A DNA stretch of 5,600 nucleotides from contig JAJRPH010000209.1 of assembly GCA_024280875.1 (NCBI GenBank), positions 1 through 5,600 on the forward strand, given 5' to 3'. The position numbers were made by a program, and so were the translations under genes. The notes beneath the pieces are model-generated. The model saw nothing but the letters and a program-made list of their open reading frames with translations, had not been told where the DNA came from and did no database searches. Positions 1 to 5,498 of the stretch are shown here, one piece after another (positions within the stretch are counted from its first letter, which is position 1; each line of letters starts with the position of its first letter). This DNA is from Deltaproteobacteria bacterium. Its GTDB lineage: Bacteria; Desulfobacterota; Desulfobacteria; Desulfobacterales; Desulfosalsimonadaceae.

Positions 1-50
1 AAAGTCTAACGAAATATCTCAAATCAAATATTATGTAAAGGATAAAATTT

Positions 51-177
51 GAAGGCTAAGTTACAAGTCCCATCTACTGCGTTGTAGCGATTTTTCAGAC
101 TTTCAATATACGACTTGTATTATCTCAATCCTGAAAAATCACTACGCCTTGTATATGAAACTTGTAACTTAGCCTTC
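51..177. repeat. 127-bp inverted-repeat (MITE-like) element
   Basis: The ends are a perfect 18-bp inverted repeat, GAAGGCTAAGTTACAAGT at 51-68 and its reverse complement at 160-177. The symmetry continues inward imperfectly, with a second perfect 10-bp block (GATTTTTCAG at 89-98 pairing with 131-140), so nearly 50 bases per arm can pair around a loop at about 99-130. The loop has its own small ATAC/GTAT hairpin near 109-120. No reading frame of useful length lies inside. The sequence GGATA occurs just outside both ends (40-44 and 179-183), and 8 of 11 bases match between 40-50 and 179-189, which is at best a weak hint of a target duplication. It lies 59 bp past the lyase stop codon, so it could also fold at the 3' end of that transcript. 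Whether it is a dispersed, non-autonomous mobile repeat cannot be shown from one copy. Confidence 0.75.
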
Positions 178-236
178 CGGATACTTTTTACGGGACGATT
201 AATTATAATAAAAATAAATGTATAAAAATAAAATGG
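178..236. other. AT-rich intergenic tail downstream of the lyase gene
   Basis: This stretch between the inverted-repeat element and the lyase stop codon is very AT-rich. It shows no GC-rich stem followed by a T-run on the minus strand, so no conventional intrinsic terminator can be named for the operon. Together with positions 1-50, where I see nothing, it makes up the rest of the gene-free left end. Confidence 0.4.
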
Positions 237-1748
237 TTATTCAACTTTATACAGCAGATCAATATACTTTTCCAACATATCTTCCACAAGACCGCGAAAC
301 GGAATTGTGGCGGCCATGCCATAGACCGGCGCCATTTCACCTTTTTCATCCGGATGGGCCTTTACAAATTCAACGGATGTTTTCAAATCCTTGATAAACC
401 GTTCTGCAACACCGGAACGGGCATGCCTCAGAGTTACGCAGATATGAACGCATGCTGGTTTGTGCAGGCCATTTAAGCTCCAGCCCTTTTGGCCCATCTG
501 GTCCATGACCTGGTAAATATTTAATTCATCGGACGCAAATGCAATCACCCACAGGGGATCACCCAGAATTCTAAGTTCAGGAATCTCATGAATGCCTTTT
601 TTAATAATAGATGCGGTTTCAAGAATTTTTCGGGTGGCATCCATATATCCTTTCTCGCCGATGGATACCATCGCTGCCCAACATGCGGCGCTCAGGGCTC
701 CCGGCCGACTGCCGGCAAAGGTGGGTGAAAAATACAGCCCACCCGGCCAGTTGGTAATGGTAAAATACTGGTATCGCCGTAATTCGGGTCTGCGATATAA
801 AATAACAGATGTTCCTTTTGCGGCATACCCGTATTTGTGGGTATCTGCGGAAATAGAAGTAACACCCGGCAGCCGAAAATCCACCGGGGCAATATCATAG
901 CCCAGTTTTTCCGCCCACGGCACAACAAACCCTCCAAGGCAGGCGTCCGTATGGAAACCAATGCCTTTTTTTCCGGCCAGTTCCGACAATTCTTTAATGG
1001 GATCAATCACACCATGGGGAAAACACGGGGACGAGCCGACAATAACAATGGTATTTTTGGTAATGGCTTTTTTTGTGGCTTTCACATCCGCCCGAAAATC
1101 GTCACCCACAGGTATATGGATAATTTTGATGTTAAAATACTGGGCAGCCTTGTCAAATGCCGCATGGGCAGTTACCGGAACAATCATTTCCGGGCGGGTG
1201 ATGTTTTTTTCCTTTCTGGCCCGGTCCCGGTAGGTTTTCATGGCCAGGAGAATGCTTTCCGTGCCGCCGGAGGACACCACGCCGCAGATTTCATCATCTG
1301 TTTTATTCGCACCGAGCATGGATGCAGTCATGGAGACGATCTCGGACTCAAACTTGGTAGCGCTCGGCCAGATATCCGAATGCAGGGGATTGCTCTGGGA
1401 ATTAAACCCGTAAATTTTATTTAAAAACTCGATATGCTCCTGGTCCCCGTGATACACGGCGCCGGAAACATACCCATCCTCCCATTGGGAAGTTTCTTTC
1501 TCATGAATGTCTTCCATCAATGCGACCACTTCTTTTTTACCAAGGCCGTTTTCCGGCAACTTTTCAAAACTCTGCACTTTATCTTTGTATGGCTTGAGGG
1601 ACCCTTCCAGCTCCGCCATCATGGTATTTAATTCTTTTTCAATAGCTTTTTTAACAAACCCAATGTCCTTGATGGTATTAAATACCCGGGTGGCAATCCC
1701 CTGGGGAAGACGGGATAAATATTTATCGAGAATTACTTGAATGTCCAA
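237..1748 (-). CDS. Sphingosine-1-phosphate lyase homologue (PLP-dependent group II decarboxylase fold)
   Basis: The 503-residue product belongs to the PLP-dependent DOPA/glutamate decarboxylase fold and specifically to the sphingosine-1-phosphate lyase branch, which cleaves phosphorylated long-chain bases to phosphoethanolamine and a fatty aldehyde. In order are visible: SGAVYHGD (95-102), SNPLHSDIWP (119-128), the phosphate-binding SSGGTES (159-165), the ring-stacking histidine in TAHAAF (H195), FPHGVIDP (243-250), HTDACLGGF with PLP-contacting Asp268, and SADTHKYGY (300-308) with Schiff-base Lys305. SPTFAGSRPG (341-350) and YGMAA (476-480) follow, both well conserved in animal enzymes. Human SGPL1 is 568 residues; this protein lacks its luminal and transmembrane N-terminus but keeps the cytosolic lead-in, so it is probably soluble. 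The start is TTG, chosen because GGAGGT lies 4 nt upstream and the next Met is residue 43. It is the last gene of the probable operon, 14 nt after the kinase. The family assignment is firm; the natural substrate is not known. Confidence 0.93.
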   Translation of the reverse strand: MDIQVILDKYLSRLPQGIATRVFNTIKDIGFVKKAIEKELNTMMAELEGSLKPYKDKVQSFEKLPENGLGKKEVVALMEDIHEKETSQWEDGYVSGAVYHGDQEHIEFLNKIYGFNSQSNPLHSDIWPSATKFESEIVSMTASMLGANKTDDEICGVVSSGGTESILLAMKTYRDRARKEKNITRPEMIVPVTAHAAFDKAAQYFNIKIIHIPVGDDFRADVKATKKAITKNTIVIVGSSPCFPHGVIDPIKELSELAGKKGIGFHTDACLGGFVVPWAEKLGYDIAPVDFRLPGVTSISADTHKYGYAAKGTSVILYRRPELRRYQYFTITNWPGGLYFSPTFAGSRPGALSAACWAAMVSIGEKGYMDATRKILETASIIKKGIHEIPELRILGDPLWVIAFASDELNIYQVMDQMGQKGWSLNGLHKPACVHICVTLRHARSGVAERFIKDLKTSVEFVKAHPDEKGEMAPVYGMAATIPFRGLVEDMLEKYIDLLYKVE

Positions 1749-1752
1749 TTTT

Positions 1753-1758
1753 ACCTCC
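1753..1758 (-). promoter_or_regulatory. Ribosome binding site deciding the TTG start of the lyase
   Basis: On the minus strand the 14-nt gap between kinase and lyase reads TTCTGGAGGTAAAA followed directly by TTG. The strong GGAGGT fills the gap and leaves 4 nt to the TTG. No ATG or GTG lies in frame at a suitable distance, so the TTG is the supported initiation codon. Confidence 0.8.
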
Positions 1759-1762
1759 AGAA

Positions 1763-3346
1763 TTATACCCTGTTAAGCCGTGCATAAATTTTCCGGTTTT
1801 TCTTATAAATATTTTTAAATTCCTTAAACATCCGATCATAGGTGCCGGTGTGATTCGGGTTCGGGGAATATGTTTTGCCGACTTCGACCGCATCCGCGAC
1901 ATCATCAAAACGCATGTACCCCATGGGAACAGATGCCAAAAATGCCGCGCCCCTGACATTGGCCAGAATAGGCTGCCTGATCTGCAGTATTTCCCGATTA
2001 AACACATCCGCATATATCTGGCACCAGACATCGGAAGCGGCACCGCCCCCGATCATCCGGACGGTATATAGTCGTCTTTTTACAAATTTTTCAACCGCCT
2101 CCAGCAGCCAGCGGCCGTTGTATGCCACGCCTTCCAAAACGGCCCGCACCATATGTTCCCGGGTTGTTTCCAGGCTCTGATTGAAAAAACCGCCGCGAAC
2201 ATATTTATCGTCTAAAGGGGTCCGTTCGCCGTAAAGCCAGGGCGTAAAAATCACCCCCCCGCTGCCCGGGGCAATTTTATCTGCCATGGCGTCAAAAATC
2301 TGATAAACATTTGACGGACATTGCCCTACGAGAAGATCATCCTGATGAAAGAAAATATTATCCCGTAAAAATGTCAGACAGGCACCGGCGGTTTCCTGTT
2401 CATTGGCCACAAAATATCTGCCGGGAATCGCGGAAGGCAAAGACGCAATCCCGCGAAAAATGTCCGTCTTTTTAAAGGGCACATGACAGGTCAGCCAGGA
2501 TGACGTGCCGATATAAAAATGGGCGTCATAATCGGCTACTCCTCCGGAGCCGATTGCAGCAGCCTGGACATCCGGTGTCCCCATGATGATCTTAACATCC
2601 GGGCGAAGTCCCAATTCATCTGCCAATTCCTGCTTTAACGGACCCAGAACATCTATCGCCTGTTTTAGTTCCGGCAGTTTTTCTTTTTCAATGGTTGACA
2701 TGCGAATCAGCCGGTCATCATAGGTGATATCGTTAATGTTCCGGTTGTCCGTCACCCAGTGAAGGGTAATCGAATCAAAGGACGCTGCGAATTTTCCGGT
2801 CAGCCGAAGATTAATGTAGTCTTTGGGTTCAAGAAATTTGTATGTTTTATGGTAAATTTCCGGACGCTGATTTTTGATATATAAAATATGGGCAATGGAA
2901 TCTTTTCCGGAAAGGCTGGGAGCACCGCCGGTTAACCTCAGCCAGCGGGCAATCTTTGAGACACAGTATCCTTCAACCTTCAAAAGGCCATCGGATATTT
3001 CCTTCACATACTGACTGCCACGGGAATCCAGCCATATCAGTGCATTGCCTAAATAATTCCCGTTTTTGTCCACCGCCACAGTACCCGACCACTGGGTGGA
3101 ACAGCTTATGGCAATAATGTCATCAGCCGGAACCAGTTTTTTATTCAATATGATCTTAAATGTTTCAAGAATGGATTTCCACCACTCTTCCGGGTCCTGC
3201 TCCGCGCCGCCATCCGGCAGCAGGTGAAGCTTGTTTTCAACAAATGCATAATCAATTACTTCTCCTGCGGTACTTACCAGAGCGGATTTGGGACCTGAAG
3301 TACCCAGATCAATGGCAAGGATATACTTGTCTTTATTTTCCGGCAT
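1763..3346 (-). CDS. FGGY-family carbohydrate kinase (xylulokinase-like, substrate unassigned)
   Basis: The 527-residue product has the two-domain actin-like ATPase layout of FGGY sugar kinases, which transfer ATP gamma-phosphate to a sugar or polyol hydroxyl in the cytoplasm. Visible motifs are the phosphate-1 loop IDLGTSGPK (12-20), WLDSRG (105-110), GTPDVQAAAIGSG (256-268) with predicted catalytic base Asp259, phosphate-2 IGTSSW (279-284), the FGGY signature region GERTPLDD to EGVAY (373-409), and the adenosine motif MIGGGAASDVW (431-441). Length is normal for the family. It is not a standard xylulokinase: the substrate-contacting QMHG of XylB is replaced by TQWSG (84-88), and the loop after the first GTSG begins with Pro. 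Automated annotation will probably say XylB; the substrate is really unknown. The ATG start is preceded only by a weak GGAA about 14 nt away, so translation may be coupled to the lipoprotein gene 45 nt upstream. The lyase follows after 14 nt. Confidence 0.9.
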   Translation of the reverse strand: MPENKDKYILAIDLGTSGPKSALVSTAGEVIDYAFVENKLHLLPDGGAEQDPEEWWKSILETFKIILNKKLVPADDIIAISCSTQWSGTVAVDKNGNYLGNALIWLDSRGSQYVKEISDGLLKVEGYCVSKIARWLRLTGGAPSLSGKDSIAHILYIKNQRPEIYHKTYKFLEPKDYINLRLTGKFAASFDSITLHWVTDNRNINDITYDDRLIRMSTIEKEKLPELKQAIDVLGPLKQELADELGLRPDVKIIMGTPDVQAAAIGSGGVADYDAHFYIGTSSWLTCHVPFKKTDIFRGIASLPSAIPGRYFVANEQETAGACLTFLRDNIFFHQDDLLVGQCPSNVYQIFDAMADKIAPGSGGVIFTPWLYGERTPLDDKYVRGGFFNQSLETTREHMVRAVLEGVAYNGRWLLEAVEKFVKRRLYTVRMIGGGAASDVWCQIYADVFNREILQIRQPILANVRGAAFLASVPMGYMRFDDVADAVEVGKTYSPNPNHTGTYDRMFKEFKNIYKKNRKIYARLNRV

Positions 3347-3391
3347 AATTATTTAAATATTTCCGATTCAATTTTCTTATACCAGTGAACC

Positions 3392-3979
3392 CTATCGACC
3401 GGGGGTATAAAGAAACGAAACCGCCCGGGTCTGATCCGATGCCAGGCTAATGGTCAAATTCAGGACCCGATTTTCATCAGCCAATACCGTGTCCAGATCC
3501 AGATTCCCATTTGCGTCCGTTGCCGCCTGTTTATGCAATGTTCTCTGCTTGTCTTCAATCACCAGCATTTCGTTGGTAGCCGGCTCTCTTTCTCCGCAAA
3601 CCGAAAACTTACCGGTTTCATATTTTGCCAGCGGCGTTACGATCCGGGAGTTCTCGACAATCGCATACGAATTGGCTGCGTCAAGCATTCCCAAACCGAA
3701 AATTACCATTTCAACCATGGAAAACACTCTGCCGCGTCGCTGCTTCTGGGCAACACGGACTTTTTCGGCAATTTCCGCACATAACGGTGTTTTTTCCAGA
3801 TAAATAACATTGGAGTGAATCCCGCCGGAAAATTTGTATTTAGAAAATTCTCCCACGGATTTTTTACCATCCTCCAACTTGTATACCAACGGCCCCATGC
3901 GTGTTAAAACACTGGAACATCCGGATATGCTGACGGCTAATAATACAATAAAAAAAATCCGTGCGATTCGAACATCCAT
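3392..3979 (-). CDS. Putative lipoprotein, unknown function
   Basis: I do not recognise this 195-residue protein. It starts with a short basic n-region and a hydrophobic stretch ending in the lipobox ISGC, with Cys21 as predicted lipidation site followed by Ser, which favours outer-membrane sorting. Two further cysteines (Cys67 and Cys128) could form a periplasmic disulfide. A basic patch QKQRRGR (78-84) precedes a hydrophobic, possibly membrane-associating segment at about 86-108. The C-terminal third (130-195), with TDANGNLDLDTVL and alternating hydrophobic residues, looks like beta-sandwich sequence. A longer reading from ATG at 3997 (201 residues) is possible, but it has no Shine-Dalgarno. 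The ATG at 3979 has AAAGGA 8 nt upstream and gives a normal signal peptide, so I prefer it. It is the first gene of the probable operon with the kinase and lyase; a shared role is only suggested by position. Confidence 0.75.
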   Translation of the reverse strand: MDVRIARIFFIVLLAVSISGCSSVLTRMGPLVYKLEDGKKSVGEFSKYKFSGGIHSNVIYLEKTPLCAEIAEKVRVAQKQRRGRVFSMVEMVIFGLGMLDAANSYAIVENSRIVTPLAKYETGKFSVCGEREPATNEMLVIEDKQRTLHKQAATDANGNLDLDTVLADENRVLNLTISLASDQTRAVSFLYTPGR

Positions 3980-3987
3980 TATTATTA

Positions 3988-3993
3988 TCCTTT
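3988..3993 (-). promoter_or_regulatory. Ribosome binding site fixing the lipoprotein start at 3979
   Basis: On the minus strand AAAGGA is followed by 8 nt (TAATAATA) and then ATG at 3979-3977. The upstream in-frame ATG (3997-3995) overlaps this site's leader and has only AT-rich sequence before it, with no purine-rich block, so the downstream start is favoured. Confidence 0.65.
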
Positions 3994-4021
3994 CCATGAT
4001 TATTTTGTAGAATTTAACTGA

Positions 4022-4053
4022 TTGACATAAAAACGAAATATTTGGTACATAAT
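4022..4053 (+). promoter_or_regulatory. Candidate sigma70-type promoter for the plus-strand lipoprotein
   Basis: TTGACA at 4022-4027 is a perfect -35 hexamer. The -10 is less clear: TACATA (4046-4051) gives an 18-nt spacer but only three matches to consensus, while CATAAT (4048-4053) matches five of six with a 20-nt spacer. The predicted leader would be roughly 55 nt. No equally good promoter was found for the minus-strand operon in the same gap, although it must lie here or upstream. Confidence 0.35.
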
Positions 4054-4066
4054 AATGTATTTACAT
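4046..4066. promoter_or_regulatory. Alternating TACAT/ATGTA half-sites, possible operator
   Basis: Three 5-bp half-sites alternate in orientation: TACAT (4046-4050), ATGTA (4055-4059) and TACAT (4062-4066), with spacings of 4 and 2 bp. They form two overlapping small palindromes in the middle of the 136-bp divergent gap, overlapping the candidate -10 of the rightward promoter. A regulator bound here could act on both directions. The sequence is very AT-rich, so chance symmetry is a serious alternative. Confidence 0.3.
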
Positions 4067-4103
4067 ATCAAATAGAAAGTACAATCTCAACTAATAATCC
4101 GGC

Positions 4104-4109
4104 AAGGAG
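4104..4109 (+). promoter_or_regulatory. Ribosome binding site deciding the GTG start at 4116
   Basis: AAGGAG is placed 6 nt before GTG at 4116-4118. This optimal spacing, and the complete signal peptide that begins at that codon, support GTG initiation. Confidence 0.8.
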
Positions 4110-4115
4110 ACTATC

Positions 4116-4586
4116 GTGAAACGTTTACTGATTTCATTTTTTTTAATTTTCGCTCTTGCAGGGTGTATGATGGAGCCCTATAAACAAGCCTTTGTCACGG
4201 ACTGCGGCCCCTATCCTGACAATTATTTGGAAATTATCAACGGATTTCTGGCCCATGATCTAGAAAACCCAAAAAGCATTCAAAACATGACCGTCATCAA
4301 ACCGCCGGAAAAAATAGTGTTGGAACACGAGCAGGAATCGATATCCCTTGCCAAGGGGCATGAAGTATGGGAGAGCTTCATCGCTTTTGACGCAAAAAAC
4401 AGAAACGGGAAAATTGTACGGGATTTTCATGTGGTCTGGATTCGCAACGGCAGGATTATGGCGTATGACTACCAGAAACCTGAGCTGGGTTACCGGTTTG
4501 AGCATCGATTAAATCCAACTCCACCTGCCGAAGCAACCCCGGAGGAAAGACCTGAAGAACAAGGCGAAAAAATAATTTTTAAATAA
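4116..4586 (+). CDS. Small lipoprotein, resembles the periplasmic 'YPxNY...DPxS' lipoprotein type
   Basis: The 156-residue product begins MKRLLISFF, a short signal peptide ending in lipobox LAGC with Cys17 as predicted lipidation site. The mature part opens with CGPYPDNYLEIINGFL (30-45), then LENPKSIQ (49-56), a central FDAKNRNG (93-100), and IRNGRIMAY (109-117). From memory this order resembles a loosely defined group of small proteobacterial lipoproteins with YPxNY, a leucine-rich helix, DP-S and NAKN-x-GG blocks, but the match is partial and their function is unknown. The C-terminus from about residue 133 is rich in Pro and Glu and is probably disordered. Initiation is at GTG with a strong ribosome binding site. 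The gene is divergent from the lipoprotein-kinase-lyase operon and convergent with rsmA, with 9 bp between stop codons, so it is probably transcribed alone. Confidence 0.78.
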   Translation: MKRLLISFFLIFALAGCMMEPYKQAFVTDCGPYPDNYLEIINGFLAHDLENPKSIQNMTVIKPPEKIVLEHEQESISLAKGHEVWESFIAFDAKNRNGKIVRDFHVVWIRNGRIMAYDYQKPELGYRFEHRLNPTPPAEATPEERPEEQGEKIIFK

Positions 4587-4595
4587 CTATAGCAG

Positions 4596-5444
4596 TCATA
4601 TCTTATAGATAAAAAATGCATTGGTAAGCTCCACAAACTCATCCACGGACAATGATTCGGCCCGCCGGGCGGGATCAATTTCTGCCTGCGCCAGAATATT
4701 TTTGATGGATGCAGCATCATTTTTAGTGCTGATATTTGCCAGTGCATTTTTTAAGGTTTTCCTTCTTGTGGAAAAAGCCGCCTTTACTACTGCAGAAAGC
4801 AACGCTTCATCAGCAACCGGGTTTTCAATAATCTTTTTAAACCGAATCTCAATAACTTCAGAAGCCACTTTGGGTTTGGGCAAAAAAAGATGCGCCCCCA
4901 CCGTGGCTAGCTTTTTTACATCCGCACTGTATTGCAACATCACGGACAATCTCCCGTAATCCTTTGATCCCGGGCCAGCCGCCAGGCGCCGGGCAACTTC
5001 CCTTTGAAACATCAAGGCTGCCCGGTCAATGGACTGTTTCGCATTCAGCAGGGCGATCAGGATCTGTGAAGAAATATTATAAGGCAGGTTTCCCAAAACA
5101 ATTAATTTCCGGTTTTCCTTTCCACTGATTTCATTGATATCAACGGTTAGAATGTCTTTATTAATTAAGATGACGTTATTGATATCATTGCATGCCAGTT
5201 CCGTTTGCAGAAGTTTGGCAACTTCATGATCTTTTTCCACTGCATAAACCCGTTTGGCCTGACGGGCCGCAGGAATGGTCAAGGCGCCGAGCCCTGATCC
5301 AATTTCAAGAACGATGTCTTCTGCTGATAATTTTGAGCGGTCAACAATCATCCGGCCAGTGGACGGATCCTTTAAAAAATTCTGGCCAAATTGTTTTTTA
5401 GGATACAATGATCTTGATGCAAGCAGGGAACTGGGTGATGTCAT
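4596..5444 (-). CDS. rsmA: 16S rRNA (adenine(1518)-N(6)/adenine(1519)-N(6))-dimethyltransferase RsmA
   Basis: The 282-residue product is the conserved KsgA/RsmA enzyme, which uses S-adenosylmethionine to dimethylate the two adjacent adenines in helix 45 of 16S rRNA during late 30S assembly. The signature blocks are all present: KQFGQNFL (17-24), SAM-binding EIGSGLGALT (47-56), ribose-contacting acidic residue in AVEKD (Glu70), Asp97 in NKDIL, the catalytic NLPYN (119-123), REVARRLAA (148-156), YGRLSV (163-168), LPKPKVASEV (188-197) and FSTRRKTLKNAL (224-235). The C-terminal helical domain ends with RAESLSVDEF (261-270) and is complete. Length is usual for the family. The ATG start has no obvious Shine-Dalgarno and about 16 residues precede the first conserved block; an in-frame TTG at residue 13 has no better site, so ATG is kept. 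No pdxA or surE neighbour is seen within the window. Confidence 0.97.
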   Translation of the reverse strand: MTSPSSLLASRSLYPKKQFGQNFLKDPSTGRMIVDRSKLSAEDIVLEIGSGLGALTIPAARQAKRVYAVEKDHEVAKLLQTELACNDINNVILINKDILTVDINEISGKENRKLIVLGNLPYNISSQILIALLNAKQSIDRAALMFQREVARRLAAGPGSKDYGRLSVMLQYSADVKKLATVGAHLFLPKPKVASEVIEIRFKKIIENPVADEALLSAVVKAAFSTRRKTLKNALANISTKNDAASIKNILAQAEIDPARRAESLSVDEFVELTNAFFIYKI

Positions 5445-5471
5445 GGTTTATGCCGGTTAATTTATAGGGTA

Positions 5472-5498
5472 ATTGTACGTTGATACACTCCCGACCAA
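5472..5498 (-). promoter_or_regulatory. Weak candidate promoter for rsmA
   Basis: On the minus strand TTGGTC (5498-5493) is followed after a short 15-nt spacer by TACAAT (5477-5472), about 30 nt upstream of the rsmA ATG. An alternative -10, TATAAA (5466-5461), lacks a matching -35. The upstream part overlaps the outer arm of the right-end palindromic repeat, so the repeat may have supplied or altered this promoter. Confidence 0.25.

Noticed and set aside
51..177. The left inverted repeat as a CRISPR repeat or tRNA-like gene
   Set aside because: There is a single pair of inverted arms with no spaced direct repeats, and no cloverleaf or T-loop consensus can be formed.
837..1424. A 195-codon plus-strand open frame opposite the lyase
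   Set aside because: It lies wholly antisense to a gene with unmistakable family motifs, has no ribosome binding site and its translation resembles no protein; it is a shadow of the lyase codon pattern.
3450..3803. A 117-codon plus-strand open frame opposite the minus-strand lipoprotein
   Set aside because: It has no ribosome binding site and low-complexity Ser-rich translation, while the opposing frame has a proper signal peptide and lipobox.
3980..3997. The upstream ATG at 3997 as start of the minus-strand lipoprotein
   Set aside because: It would add MERIII before the better ATG, has no Shine-Dalgarno, and its own codons contain the AAAGGA that serves the downstream ATG.
4567..4608. Possible bidirectional terminator between the convergent lipoprotein and rsmA stops
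   Set aside because: The only stems are AAAAAT/ATTTTT (4568-4580) and CTATA/TATAG (4587-4591 and 4604-4608). They are short and AT-only, with no GC stem plus T-run, so a real intrinsic terminator cannot be supported.
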